In this document: positions 8,686 to 17,546 of the stretch, in pieces
Layout of the letters: each line of letters starts with the position of its first letter
Position numbering within the stretch: position 1 is the first letter of the stretch
Assembly (NCBI RefSeq): GCF_014212055.1
Contig: NZ_JACJVO010000033.1
Span: 62,001-126,000, forward strand
Source of the DNA: Cohnella zeiphila
GTDB taxonomy: Bacteria; Bacillota; Bacilli; Paenibacillales; Paenibacillaceae
Length of the DNA: 64,000 nucleotides
Direction: 5' to 3'
Position numbers and translations under genes: made by a program
Notes under the pieces: model-generated
Databases searched by the model: none
Told to the model about the DNA's origin: nothing
The model's input: only the letters and a program-made list of their open reading frames with translations

Positions 8686-9226
8686 AGTATACTGGGCCGC
8701 CATGGAGCATTCATTTTTCCAGGATCAACCGCTCTATTTGGCTGCTACGAAGCAAGGCTTATGCCGAATCAACTGGCCAAGCGAGTCGATTGATACATTA
8801 AGGTCATGGGTGAACAAAAAAATACCGAACGCCCTTCTCATTCAGGACACCTCGCAGTTAACCGAGTACATGCGACAGTTAAAGGAGTACTTGGAAGGAG
8901 GCCGTAAAGTCTTTTCTCTCCCTATCGATCTACGGGGCACCTCATTCCAAATTTCGGTTTGGCAGGCGTTGACCCGCATTCCTTATGGGGAGACACGGAG
9001 TTATTCGGACATCGCCAACATGGTGAACGGTCCGAAGGCGGTTCGGGCCGTGGGCACGGCGAATGGGGCAAATCCCATCCCCATCGTGATTCCGTGTCAT
9101 CGGGTCATTGGCAAAAATACAGAGTTGACAGGATTCGCGGGCGGACTGAAGGTGAAGGAAGCCTTGCTTAATTTGGAGGGATACGATGACTATATCCGAA
9201 AAGGGCATGAGCGTTTTCTGTTTTGA
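8666..9226 (+). CDS. adaB: AdaB/Ogt: O6-methylguanine-DNA methyltransferase
   Basis: 186 residues; GGAG lies about 11 bases before the ATG, inside the end of adaA. The suicide active site PCHRVIG is present with the acceptor cysteine at about residue 144, and the helix-turn-helix region YGETRSYSDIANMVNGPKAV precedes it. The protein moves the methyl group from O6-methylguanine to its own cysteine. Translational overlap with adaA ties its supply to the adaptive response. Confidence 0.95.
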   Translation: MDSTATEVYWAAMEHSFFQDQPLYLAATKQGLCRINWPSESIDTLRSWVNKKIPNALLIQDTSQLTEYMRQLKEYLEGGRKVFSLPIDLRGTSFQISVWQALTRIPYGETRSYSDIANMVNGPKAVRAVGTANGANPIPIVIPCHRVIGKNTELTGFAGGLKVKEALLNLEGYDDYIRKGHERFLF

Positions 9227-9278
9227 CGGACAATTATTTTAATGTCGTATTGCCGCAAGGGAACGCCCGAACAGGTAT

Positions 9279-10034
9279 TCATCGTATCCGGCTTTTGGAA
9301 GCCGCATAACGGGGCACGGCCAGCTGCTTATCGCGAGATTTCAGCGCGGATTGGGGTTGAACCGATTGTTCCCGCCCCGTCATCTCCGCCAATTCCGTTT
9401 CCGCGGATGCCGGTTCCGGCGCTTCCGCCGGCCCGGCTCTTTTCGCCAGCCGAGCCCGGCGCATTTTGAAGAATAGGACCAGAGCCAGAACAACGGCCAG
9501 GATCGCCACGGCAATCCGCGAATAAGCCGAGATCAGGTGAAGCAGCTTCTCGAACTGCGCTCCGAACAGCCGTCCGATCGATACGTAAACGATGACCCAT
9601 ACAAGCGCGCCGAAATGGTTGAACAACAAGAAGGTGCGGAATCGAATGCGAAGCACGCCCGACATATATCCCGTAAAATGACGGAAGCCCGGAATGAAAT
9701 AGCTGACCAGCAAAATTTTGCTTCCGTACTTGTCGAACCAATCGGCCAGCATGGCGAAACGCTTCTTGTTCAGAAATATATATTTGCCGTATTTCTCAAT
9801 AAACGGCGTACCGAGTTTGCGGCCCAACGCATACGTTATGGTCGTGCCGATCGTCGCGCCAAGAAAAGCGTACGTAACATCCAGCCAATAGTTCGAATTG
9901 CCGAAATACGCCAAATGGCCTGCGACCGCCATGGCCAGTTCGCCGGGGAACGGCAGCGCCAGCGATTCCGCAAGCAATCCGAAAAACAGCAACACGTATC
10001 CGTACTGCTCGAACAGCGCATTCATCCATTCCAT
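9279..10034 (-). CDS. DedA/SNARE-associated family membrane protein
   Basis: 251 residues with AAGGGG seven bases before the ATG. Typical DedA features: the early acidic, proline-rich re-entrant segment (ESLALPFPGELAMAVAG), GATIGTTITYALGRKLG, and the conserved SYFIPGFRHFTGYMSG motif with the arginine thought to be essential. Several hydrophobic helices follow. The C-terminal tail of about 60 residues (after about 190) is charged and low in hydrophobicity, longer than usual. DedA proteins are linked to lipid (undecaprenyl phosphate or phosphatidylethanolamine) flipping and membrane homeostasis. Confidence 0.92.
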   Translation of the reverse strand: MEWMNALFEQYGYVLLFFGLLAESLALPFPGELAMAVAGHLAYFGNSNYWLDVTYAFLGATIGTTITYALGRKLGTPFIEKYGKYIFLNKKRFAMLADWFDKYGSKILLVSYFIPGFRHFTGYMSGVLRIRFRTFLLFNHFGALVWVIVYVSIGRLFGAQFEKLLHLISAYSRIAVAILAVVLALVLFFKMRRARLAKRAGPAEAPEPASAETELAEMTGREQSVQPQSALKSRDKQLAVPRYAASKSRIR

Positions 10035-10275
10035 ATATTCCAGCCCCTTGGAAGGCGTTTTTGACCTTGTCTTCAGTCTTCATCAGTATAACCCTCCGTT
10101 GGCAGTCGAAGAACGGACCCGGGAACAGTTCTATCTCGGACAATAGTCGAGGTCGATGTTGGGCGAGATTGAAACACCGAGATTGCGGATGCTGCTGGAA
10201 CCGCGCCTTTTCTTTCACATTGCCATCAATACACTTCTGGCAAAGCGCGGGAATGGGATCAAGTTCTAATAGACG

Positions 10276-10308
10276 AAAAAAAGCCTCATTCCATGACGGA
10301 TGAGGCTT
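10276..10308 (-). terminator. Rho-independent terminator
   Basis: A perfect 9-bp stem, AAGCCTCAT (10281-10289) with ATGAGGCTT (10300-10308). On the minus strand it is followed by seven T. It closes the small unit starting near 10541 and lies well upstream of the DedA gene, which therefore has its own promoter. Confidence 0.85.
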
Positions 10309-10358
10309 GGTCAAGGTATCCTCGAGTCGAGTGACGAAATCCGTAAAGCAATCGGCCG

Positions 10359-10451
10359 TCAGAAACGAAAAGCCGGGAAAGGGTTCAGGGTTTGGAAGGA
10401 AAATCCTCCGATCAGCTGACGCCACCAGTCGTAGCCCAAATCGTCGGTCAT
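10359..10451 (-). CDS. Mini-ORF of 30 residues, aromatic-rich (uncertain)
   Basis: Begins MTDDLGYDWWRQLIGG and is rich in W and F, ending NPFPAFRF. Its ATG overlaps the stop of the mini-ORF upstream by four bases (ATGA), and its stop lies 51 bases before the terminator. It has no ribosome binding site of its own, so translation would depend on coupling. I do not recognise it; it could be a small peptide or the remains of a frameshifted gene. Confidence 0.3.
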   Translation of the reverse strand: MTDDLGYDWWRQLIGGFSFQTLNPFPAFRF

Positions 10452-10507
10452 AAATTAAGCACGCCCAGATTTTCGATCGTCGCCCCAGAGACCTTTGCCT
10501 CTTCCAT
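10448..10507 (-). CDS. Mini-ORF of 19 residues with a strong ribosome binding site (uncertain)
   Basis: Encodes MEEAKVSGATIENLGVLNL. GGAGG lies exactly seven bases before the ATG, a better site than that of many long genes here. Together with a promoter-like sequence upstream and a terminator downstream it forms a complete tiny unit. Function unknown; it could be a leader peptide for the next mini-ORF. Confidence 0.35.
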   Translation of the reverse strand: MEEAKVSGATIENLGVLNL

Positions 10508-10540
10508 TGAAAGTCCTCCATTCGATCATGATTTGTTTTA

Positions 10541-10568
10541 CATTTAGGAAAACGCGCGACTTCGTCAA
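10541..10568 (-). promoter_or_regulatory. Putative sigma-A promoter of the mini-ORF unit
   Basis: On the minus strand TTGACG (10568-10563), a 16-bp spacer and TAAATG (10546-10541). The -35 box is good and the -10 box moderate. It lies about 35-60 bases before the 19-residue ORF. Confidence 0.4.
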
Positions 10569-10674
10569 GTGTTGGGTTGCTTGAAAATGATGAAGCCGAT
10601 AGAGCTTGTTTTGGCTAATGGGCAGTGATGAGGGCAATCGCCGCTATTCTGGGCCTTTTCGTTCGAGCCTTGCT

Positions 10675-11967
10675 TTACCCGTTCGGCTGCAGATCGGCGA
10701 CCAGTTGCACGAACAGCTTGGCCCCGAGCGTCAGCGCGCGCTCGTCCAAATCGAACGATGGATGATGAAGCGGATGAACGATGCCCCTCTCCTCGTTTCG
10801 AATCCCGAGCAGAGCCATCGCTCCGGGCGCCTTGTCGAGATAATAGGCGAAGTCTTCGCCGGCCAGGCTCGGTTTGTCAAGCCGAACGACTCGCTCCTCC
10901 CCGAAAATCTTGGCCCCGGACTTCGCGACAGCCTCGACCGCTCCGCTGTCGTTGATCAGCGCCTTGCCCATCCGCCAACGTAGCTCGCACGTTCCTCCGA
11001 ATCGCTCGGCGCACCCCTCCGCGCATCGCTGAAGCAGCGACCGGACACGAAAAACCGTCTCCGGATCGAAGGCGCGATAGGTGCCCAGCACCTCTCCCGA
11101 ATCGGCGATCGCATTGCCGACCGTCCCCGCTTGAAGTTTTCCGAAGGCAAACGAGAAAGGCTCCAACGGAGGAACCGCTGCCGCTACGGCACTGTGCGTC
11201 TCGACAACGAAGTGAGCGGCCATGAGCACGGCGTCCGCTGCCAGGTGCGGTGCTCCGTGATGACCCGAACGGCCGTGAAACACGACTTGAAAGTGACTCG
11301 AAGCCGCCATCGCTTCCCGTTGATGAATCGCGAGCTGCCCGACCGGAAGCTCCGGCCATACGTGCAAAGCAAAAGCGGCGGTCGCTTCGTCGGCGACACC
11401 GCTCTCCGCCAGATCCCGGCCGCCGCTGCGCAGCTCGCCGTCCTTCGGGCTGGGCGCCGCCCCCTCCTCCGCCGGCTGGAAGACGAACAGCACTTTGCCG
11501 GCCAAATTTTCGCGGCGGCGGCTGAGGCCGTATGCCGCCGCCAACAGCATCGTCGTGTGAGCGTCATGTCCGCAAGCATGCATCGCTCCGTCGATCTCCG
11601 AACGGTATTCGGATCCGCCCGCCTCCCGAATCGGAAGTGCGTCCATATCCGCTCGCAGCAGGACGACAGGCCCGGGGCGCCCTCCTTCCAACACCCCGAC
11701 GACCCCCTTTCCGAAGTGATCGCCTACCCGCTCCCGCACCGCCAATCCGTATTCAGCGAGCAATCCGGCTACCCGCGCGGCGGTCCGGTCCACTGCGTAC
11801 ATCAGCTCGGGATGGCGGTGAAAGTCCCTGCGCAGGGCAATCCATTCTCCTTCTTTTTCCTCCAGCAGGCGGAACACTTCGGCAGCATCGAACGAGCTTT
11901 TACGCCAGGAACTCTCCGCTTCGCCGTGCGACGGCACCGTCCGACCGCCGCTCCCTAACTTCGCCAT
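10675..11967 (-). CDS. M20-family amidohydrolase (N-acyl amino acid hydrolase type)
   Basis: The ATG at 11967 has AAGGAGG in front; a longer frame to 12105 lacks support. 430 residues. Metal ligands of the M20 peptidase family are visible: D(M)D in LLRADMDALP (about 105-112), HACGHD (130-135), PAEEG (165-169, with the catalytic base) and a C-terminal histidine in the LHHPSFD region. These zinc or manganese enzymes release an amino acid from its N-acyl or similar derivative (hippurate, acetyl-amino acids, indole-acetyl conjugates). It is a monocistronic unit with a strong terminator upstream on its 5' side. Confidence 0.9.
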   Translation of the reverse strand: MAKLGSGGRTVPSHGEAESSWRKSSFDAAEVFRLLEEKEGEWIALRRDFHRHPELMYAVDRTAARVAGLLAEYGLAVRERVGDHFGKGVVGVLEGGRPGPVVLLRADMDALPIREAGGSEYRSEIDGAMHACGHDAHTTMLLAAAYGLSRRRENLAGKVLFVFQPAEEGAAPSPKDGELRSGGRDLAESGVADEATAAFALHVWPELPVGQLAIHQREAMAASSHFQVVFHGRSGHHGAPHLAADAVLMAAHFVVETHSAVAAAVPPLEPFSFAFGKLQAGTVGNAIADSGEVLGTYRAFDPETVFRVRSLLQRCAEGCAERFGGTCELRWRMGKALINDSGAVEAVAKSGAKIFGEERVVRLDKPSLAGEDFAYYLDKAPGAMALLGIRNEERGIVHPLHHPSFDLDERALTLGAKLFVQLVADLQPNG

Positions 11968-12228
11968 GCATCTTCCTCCTTGCGATCTCGATCGGCATAA
12001 TCGTCTACCGCTGCCGATGCGCAGGATTGTGCAGCAATAGTTATCAACTTCAAATATTCGCATCGCGATACTATGAATTATGATCATACTAGCACCGTCT
12101 TCCAAAAAACGTCAACCACAAAGCTCAAAGTCATTAAGTGAAATGTCCACGTGACCTCGAGCCCCGTCACCGCACATGCGGACGTTGCTCCGACCAAACA
12201 ATCCGCTTGAATGACGAATGTTCAATAA

Positions 12229-12263
12229 AACAACCACTGTGACTAACTCACAGTGGTTGTTTT
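12229..12263. terminator. Bidirectional terminator between the catabolic operon and the M20 gene
   Basis: AAAACAACCACTGTGA (12227-12242) pairs with TCACAGTGGTTGTTTT (12248-12263) around a short loop, with A-run and T-run on the two sides. It closes the 11-gene minus-strand operon that ends at 12306. The rest of 11968-12305 shows nothing else recognisable. Confidence 0.88.
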
Positions 12264-12305
12264 CGGAGTGCCGCGATCGTACGGCTTGACGACCGAGTGT
12301 TAGGC

Positions 12306-13502
12306 TTATTCGTCTAGCTTGACTGGCAGCCGCAGACCGGCCTCCTCCAGCAGCGGGATGACGCTCTCGCCGAAGTAGGCAAGCTCGGGCTCGTAATCGT
12401 AGAACGTGATCTGAATGCCGTCGATGCCCGTCGCGTGAAGCTGCTTCAGTTGCTCCGCCACGTCCTCCGGCGAGCCGACGATATGCAGATGCCCGCCTAC
12501 GGCACGGCCCTTGGCCGAATGCTCCAACCAGGACTGGCTGTCACCTGCCGCGTGTCGAGACGTAAAGTTGCGGATCGAACCCAAATCGGCGTGATCCATG
12601 ATCGACTGATAATACGCGAAAGCTTCTTCGCGCGTCGGACGCACGATGATCGTCGGATTGATAATGACACGCACCTGCCGGTTGCGGGCCGCCGCCGCGT
12701 CCTTGACGGTCGCCACGTGGGCCGGCAGTTTCGGCAGCGCGTCCGTGAGCTTCTCCCCGGCAGGGCTCGAGACGAACACGATGTCCGAGTATCTCGACGC
12801 GTAATCGAACCCTGCAGGCGACCCTGACGCCGTCGCCAGCACCGGGCGGCCGTAAAGCGGACGCGGCGAGACGTAGGCATTCTCCAGCGAGTAGAAATCG
12901 CCCTTGTACGTCAGATTGTCGACGCCCGACCACAGCGCGTTGCAGATGCGGGTAAACTCGGCCGACTTCGCGTAACGCAGGTCATGCTCGGCCCGGCTTA
13001 ATCCGAACATGCGCGGTTCGTTCTCCGCATAGCCCGTGACGATATTCGCGCCGAATCGTCCCTTCGAGATATGATCGGCCGTGGCCAAGAACTTCGCTAG
13101 GTGCATCGGATGCCACGGGCCGTACAGAATGTGAATCGTGCCCATCAGCAGAATTCGCCGCGTCACCGATGCCAATGCGACCGCCGATACGAACGGGTCG
13201 AGAAAATTTTCACGGTAGTGCGTCTCCCCGCCAAAGCCGCCCTTCGGCAACCACTGAGACAATCCGAAGGCTATGTCGAAGCCCAGATTTTCCGCTTGCC
13301 GCGTCAGCCGGGCATTGTATTCGAATGTCCAGTCGGTCCCTCTCGGCAGCGTCGACTGCGACCAGCCGCCCGTCTGCAGCGGAAGGAACAGACCGAGCAT
13401 CAACGGCTGCGCGAACGCTTGGGACAACGGACTGTCCGGATGATGCTGCGGTTCGTTCGGGGTCCATAGCGTCGGTTCCGCCGATTGTTCGGATGCGCTC
13501 AT
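12306..13502 (-). CDS. LLM-class FMN-dependent monooxygenase (RutA/SfnG-like)
   Basis: I chose the ATG at 13502 (AGGAG, 9 bases); 398 residues. Luciferase-like TIM-barrel markers are clear: GLFLPLQTGGW near the start, GFGGETHYRE, ISKGRFGANIVTGY, and the C-terminal VGSPEDVAEQLKQL with ITFYDYEPE. The closest remembered relatives are RutA, which opens the uracil ring, and SfnG, which splits dimethylsulfone. It uses reduced FMN and oxygen; no dedicated flavin reductase gene is in the operon. As the last gene of the operon it probably performs an oxygen-dependent step on the imported compound or on a ring intermediate. Confidence 0.88.
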   Translation of the reverse strand: MSASEQSAEPTLWTPNEPQHHPDSPLSQAFAQPLMLGLFLPLQTGGWSQSTLPRGTDWTFEYNARLTRQAENLGFDIAFGLSQWLPKGGFGGETHYRENFLDPFVSAVALASVTRRILLMGTIHILYGPWHPMHLAKFLATADHISKGRFGANIVTGYAENEPRMFGLSRAEHDLRYAKSAEFTRICNALWSGVDNLTYKGDFYSLENAYVSPRPLYGRPVLATASGSPAGFDYASRYSDIVFVSSPAGEKLTDALPKLPAHVATVKDAAAARNRQVRVIINPTIIVRPTREEAFAYYQSIMDHADLGSIRNFTSRHAAGDSQSWLEHSAKGRAVGGHLHIVGSPEDVAEQLKQLHATGIDGIQITFYDYEPELAYFGESVIPLLEEAGLRLPVKLDE

Positions 13503-13550
13503 CTTGATCAACTCCTATTGATACGGATCCTGCATGGGACTGACGTCGTC

Positions 13551-14507
13551 TCAGGTATTCAGCACGGAAGAGTGAAACACTTCCTCCGGCGCCAAATCCC
13601 GTTTGAGCAAGCCGTCCTCACGCAGATAGCCCATAAACTTCACGATCTGTTCCCAATTGGCTTGTGCGCCATACGGCCATATATCGTCGTTCATCAGCCG
13701 CGAAGCGCGTTCAACCGATTCCCAAATCCACGGATCCGATGTGTTGTTCTTGATCGTCTCCAGCAGCCCGGCAACGCCTTCGTTCTTGATACCGAGCATC
13801 AGCTCGTACAGATGTTTGGGCAATTCCGGATAACGCTCCGCCGTCTCCGATTTGAGCGAGACCAGATGCATGATCGGGAAAATGCCGGTTCGGTCATAAT
13901 AAGCCCGTTCCTCGTCCCATACGTTCGGGATCAGACGGCGAATCGCGCCGCCCTCTCCCGTTGCCGGGAAGATCTTCTCCGGCGGACGACGGGCCGACAT
14001 GATCGCGTCCACCCGGCCTTCCACAAGCGCCTCGAAAATATCGCCTTCGGTTAGCCGCGCCGGAATGTTCACGGGCACCCGCTCCGGACGGAACGTGAAC
14101 CACTCCGGCTCGCCCTCGCGGATGCCCCATTCCTCCCGGAACATCCCTCTGATCCATACGGCAGCCGTCATCTGAAATTCAGGGAAGCCGAAACGCCGTC
14201 CCTTCAGCTCGGACGGATGGCGCCAAGGGCTGTCCGCCCGCACATAAATCGCATTGTGCCGGAACGAACGGGACAGGAAGACGGGGATCGCCGTCAGACG
14301 CTTGTCGCCTCCCGCCTTCGCAATCAGATAGGATGCCAGCGACAGCTCCGAGATATCGTACATGGCCTCTGAGACTTGATTGATGAAAATTTGCTCGACC
14401 GTCGCCTGCTGCGCGTCCAGCTCGAAGCCGGGCAGACGCCGAGCGCCCGACAGAAGCTTCAGCGTACGGTCGCTCTCCGACATTGCAATCGTCAGCTTGG
14501 GATCCAT
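13551..14507 (-). CDS. 4,5-dihydroxyphthalate decarboxylase-like protein
   Basis: The ATG at 14507 has GCGGAG eight bases upstream; 318 residues. The sequence has the periplasmic-binding-protein-like fold of the 4,5-dihydroxyphthalate decarboxylase (Pht5) family: LTIAMSESDRT at the start, the YDISELSLASYLIAK and IPVFLSRSFRHNAIYV segments, and ELKGRRFGFPEFQMTAAVWIRG. There is no signal peptide, so it acts in the cytoplasm. Members of this family are also called solute-binding-like, and whether this one is an enzyme cannot be told from sequence. It is co-transcribed with a UbiD-type decarboxylase, which makes a second decarboxylation or a ligand-holding role plausible. Confidence 0.85.
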   Translation of the reverse strand: MDPKLTIAMSESDRTLKLLSGARRLPGFELDAQQATVEQIFINQVSEAMYDISELSLASYLIAKAGGDKRLTAIPVFLSRSFRHNAIYVRADSPWRHPSELKGRRFGFPEFQMTAAVWIRGMFREEWGIREGEPEWFTFRPERVPVNIPARLTEGDIFEALVEGRVDAIMSARRPPEKIFPATGEGGAIRRLIPNVWDEERAYYDRTGIFPIMHLVSLKSETAERYPELPKHLYELMLGIKNEGVAGLLETIKNNTSDPWIWESVERASRLMNDDIWPYGAQANWEQIVKFMGYLREDGLLKRDLAPEEVFHSSVLNT

Positions 14508-14550
14508 TTTCGATTCTCCGCTCCTTTCGATCATCATTTTTTGACTTCCG

Positions 14551-14862
14551 TCAATCGAGCGCGGTCGCCAGATCCTTGATCCATGCCCGGCCGTTCAACG
14601 GCTCGATGCGCACCTCGCTGCCGGACTTGGCGCGAATGCTGCACAGGAAACCCGCCTTGCCATCCACGATTGCGGAGCATTCCTTGCAGGCATTGGCAGA
14701 TCGGCAGGAATACCGCACGGCCAGCGAGGGGTCCTCATGCTCGCGAATCCAGAAGATCGCGTCCAACAGGCTCATGCCGTCCCGGTAAGGAACCTCGTAA
14801 GTTACCGCTGCCGGTTCTGAGCCAGCCTCCCCGCGGGTAACCTTCAGCTTCACATTGGACAT
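14551..14862 (-). CDS. Small 2Fe-2S protein, fumarate-reductase iron-sulfur subunit-like
   Basis: 103 residues with GAAAGGAG before the ATG. It matches only the N-terminal plant-type ferredoxin domain of succinate dehydrogenase/fumarate reductase iron-sulfur subunits; the C-terminal dicluster half is absent. The cysteine motif is C-x5-C-x2-C-x11-C (YSCRSANACKEC ... GFLC), one residue longer in the first loop than the usual C-x4-C. It ends 44 bases before the next gene and begins 20 bases after the flavoprotein, its likely redox partner. Confidence 0.85.
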   Translation of the reverse strand: MSNVKLKVTRGEAGSEPAAVTYEVPYRDGMSLLDAIFWIREHEDPSLAVRYSCRSANACKECSAIVDGKAGFLCSIRAKSGSEVRIEPLNGRAWIKDLATALD

Positions 14863-14882
14863 TCCGTTATCTCTCCTTTCTC

Positions 14883-16583
14883 CTATCCGTCCACGGGCGG
14901 CGCGACAGTCTCAAGCCGCCAGCGGCCTAACGCGTCAAGCGTCAGGCTGGAGCTCGTCGGCTCCGCAAGCATCTCGCTGTAGTCGAGGCGCACGTGCGCG
15001 CCTCGAGACTCCCGCCGCTCTATCGCGCCGAGAATAATCGCTTCGCTCACCTTCAGCATGCTGTCCGCTTCCAGCTTCTCGACCAGCGATAGCGCGAACT
15101 TGCCCGGTCTCGCCAGCGCAATCTCGTCCAACTCGGCACGAAGCGCCTGCAGCTCCGCAAGCGCGGCATTCAAGATTTCCTCCGTCCGCAGCGGCCCCGC
15201 TCCCTTCCACATGACGTGCTGCAATTTGTGCTTGAACGTCTGCAGCGAAGCACTGTCTTTCTTCACCTCCGTCGGATGCCAGAATGTCTCCAACCGCTCC
15301 CATTCTGCCGCAAGCGCCCGCTCGATGGCTGTTTCATCACTCGCTGAAGCCGCTGTCCGAGCCGCAGTCTCACCTGCGATACGCCCCGTCACCAGCGCCT
15401 CCGTAATCGCATTGCCGGACAGCCGGTTGGCGCCGTGCATGCCGTAGATCAGCTCGCCTGCGGCGAGCAGGCCGTTCACCCGAGTCCGCATCCGTTCGTC
15501 CACGCGCACGCCGCCAAGCATGAAGTGCGCCATGGGTGCCACTTCGACCATATCCTTCGTCAAATCGACACCTTGGTTGCGCAGAATGTCGATGACCGGT
15601 CCGAACGCTTCCTTCAATTGATCCTCCGGCACCATCCGGAAGTCCAGGTACGCGCCGCCATGCGGCGTACCGCGCCCCGCCTCGACCTCCCGGAAGATCG
15701 CGAGCGTTGTCTGGTCGCGGGCCGCCGTATATTTGCCCGCGACTTCGCCGTTATACCGATGCATGAACTCTTCCTGCTCACCGTTTAGCAATCGGCCGCC
15801 CAGCTTGTAGCGAAACGGGTCCCACATAATCGGATCGATACCGACAAGCGGCGGAAACAGATGTGCGATCGGGAAAAATTGAACCATTTCCATGTCCCGC
15901 AGCTCCGCCCCTGCTTCAGCCGCCAGTACATGGCCATCGCCGGTCATATTCGTCGAGGCGCTGTTGCGCTCGTATACCTCCGTCAATCCGCCTGTCGCCA
16001 AGATGACCGAGCCGGCGGAGATGCCGACAGGACGAAGCTCGTCCATCTCGAAGCCGACGGCGCCGATCGCTCGGCCGTTCTCGACGACGATTTTCGTCAG
16101 CATGACATTCTTCAGCCGCCGGATGCGCTCGTCTTTCCAGATCGCCCGTTTCAGCCCGTTCGATGTCGCGCCGCCCGTATTCAGAATGTCGACGTAGACG
16201 CAGCGGGCGCGGGAGTGGCCTGGCGCGAACGCCTGCGAACGTTTGCCGTCCGGGGTTCTTGCCCACTTCACGCCGTAGCCCTCCGCCTCCAAAATCACCT
16301 CCGGACCGCGGTCTACGATCGCGCGAACGATGCTCGGATCGGCCAATCCGCGGCTGCCCTCCATCGTATCCTCGAAGTGGACGTCTACGCTGTCCTCCTC
16401 GGCTTCGCCCAGCGCGACCGCGACGGTCATCTGAGCGAGAATGGTCGCGCCTCCTCGGCCGATCAAGCTTTTATCCGCCAGAATGACTTTCGCTCCTTCA
16501 TCGGACGCGGCTCTCGCCGCCATCATCCCGGCCGCTCCGGAACCAATGATGAGCACGTCTGTTTGCAATTGTAGCGTGTTCAC
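14883..16583 (-). CDS. FAD-dependent oxidoreductase, fumarate reductase/AprA-like flavoprotein
   Basis: The GTG at 16583 (AAAGGAG, 8 bases) is preferred to an ATG 27 bases upstream that has no site; 566 residues. The FAD-binding GSGAAG motif is near residue 14, and HFMLGGVRVDERMRT, GLLAAGELIYGMHGANRLSG follow in the order seen in SdhA/FrdA/AprA enzymes. The C-terminal helical domain carries the FWHPTEV and RGAHVRLDYSE pieces. It probably oxidises or reduces a carbon-carbon bond, or an equivalent bond, in the ring or its opened product, passing electrons to the 2Fe-2S protein encoded next. No membrane anchor subunit is present. Confidence 0.88.
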   Translation of the reverse strand: MNTLQLQTDVLIIGSGAAGMMAARAASDEGAKVILADKSLIGRGGATILAQMTVAVALGEAEEDSVDVHFEDTMEGSRGLADPSIVRAIVDRGPEVILEAEGYGVKWARTPDGKRSQAFAPGHSRARCVYVDILNTGGATSNGLKRAIWKDERIRRLKNVMLTKIVVENGRAIGAVGFEMDELRPVGISAGSVILATGGLTEVYERNSASTNMTGDGHVLAAEAGAELRDMEMVQFFPIAHLFPPLVGIDPIMWDPFRYKLGGRLLNGEQEEFMHRYNGEVAGKYTAARDQTTLAIFREVEAGRGTPHGGAYLDFRMVPEDQLKEAFGPVIDILRNQGVDLTKDMVEVAPMAHFMLGGVRVDERMRTRVNGLLAAGELIYGMHGANRLSGNAITEALVTGRIAGETAARTAASASDETAIERALAAEWERLETFWHPTEVKKDSASLQTFKHKLQHVMWKGAGPLRTEEILNAALAELQALRAELDEIALARPGKFALSLVEKLEADSMLKVSEAIILGAIERRESRGAHVRLDYSEMLAEPTSSSLTLDALGRWRLETVAPPVDG

Positions 16584-16602
16584 GCGCGCCGCTCCTTTCT
16601 GC

Positions 16603-17385
16603 CTATTCATTTGCCGCCGCCAGCGTCTCGCCGATCCTCCGCACCTTAATGCCGGCTTCCGTCAGCGAGCTTTTGATCTTGCTGGCAAACTCGACGGCGC
16701 GCACGCCGTCGCCGTGTACGCAGATCGTATCGGCTTGGATCTCGATGTCGACCTGCTGTTGCGTCAGCACTTTGCCTTCGTTCACCATCCGAATGACCTG
16801 TGCGAGCGAGCGGTCATCCTCCTTGATAACCGAATCGGGCAGCCGCCTTGACGTGAGCGTGCCGTCTGACTGGTAAGTCCGGTCGGAGAACACCTCGCTC
16901 GCCGTACGCAGTCCGATCTTCCGGCCGGCTGCGATCAGCTTGCTTCCCGCAAGGCCGAACAAAATAAGGGACGGATCGACCTTATAGACGGCCTCGGCGA
17001 TGGCCTCCGCCAGCTCTGCGCTGCGAACCGCCATGTTGTAAAGGGACCCGTGCGCCTTCACGTGCTCCAGCTTCGCCCCTTCGGCGCGAACGAAGCCCCA
17101 AAGCGCGCCGAGCTGGTAAACGACCAGGTCATAGGCCTCTTCGGGGCTGATATCCATATCTCTGCGGCCGAAGCCGATCAAATCCTGCAGGCCCGGATGG
17201 GCGCCGATCGCGACTCCATGGTCCAGCGCCAGCTTCACCGTCTTGCGCATCGTCGCCGGATCGCCGGCATGGAACCCGCAAGCGATATTGGCAGAAGTCA
17301 CGTATTTTAAAATTTCCTCATCGCGCCCCAGCTTGTAAGCGCCGAAGCTCTCGCCCAGATCGCAATTCAAATCGACAGCTTTCAT
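16603..17385 (-). CDS. pxpA: 5-oxoprolinase subunit A homologue (LamB/YcsF family)
   Basis: The ATG at 17385 has AAAGGATG nine bases upstream; 260 residues, normal for the family. Conserved DLNCDLGESFG at the N terminus, NIACGFHAGDP, GAHPGLQDLIGFGRR, and VKAHGSLYNMA are all present. With PxpB and PxpC it forms the ATP-dependent lactamase that opens 5-oxoproline to glutamate. Here it is separated from pxpBC by four other genes, but all are in the same operon, so the set may act on a 5-oxoproline-like lactam made in the pathway. Confidence 0.92.
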   Translation of the reverse strand: MKAVDLNCDLGESFGAYKLGRDEEILKYVTSANIACGFHAGDPATMRKTVKLALDHGVAIGAHPGLQDLIGFGRRDMDISPEEAYDLVVYQLGALWGFVRAEGAKLEHVKAHGSLYNMAVRSAELAEAIAEAVYKVDPSLILFGLAGSKLIAAGRKIGLRTASEVFSDRTYQSDGTLTSRRLPDSVIKEDDRSLAQVIRMVNEGKVLTQQQVDIEIQADTICVHGDGVRAVEFASKIKSSLTEAGIKVRRIGETLAAANE

Positions 17386-17546
17386 GGTTCCATTCATCCT
17401 TTCAAGGCGCCCGCGGTGAGTTGACGGCATCAAGCCGCCGACCGCAGGTAGCGGATTTGAGAATACGTACGGCTCCGACATATGCGGGGTTTGACAGCCC
17501 TGCCCGAGTCTCGAGACATTGGGCGGGGCTTTACGTCAACGGTGCA

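Noticed and set aside
9796..10521. Long minus-strand open frame starting MEDFQWKRQRS
   Set aside because: It runs through a perfect terminator hairpin with seven T and then over the DedA gene in another frame; the sequence resembles no protein. The shorter mini-ORFs with a proper ribosome binding site explain the region better.
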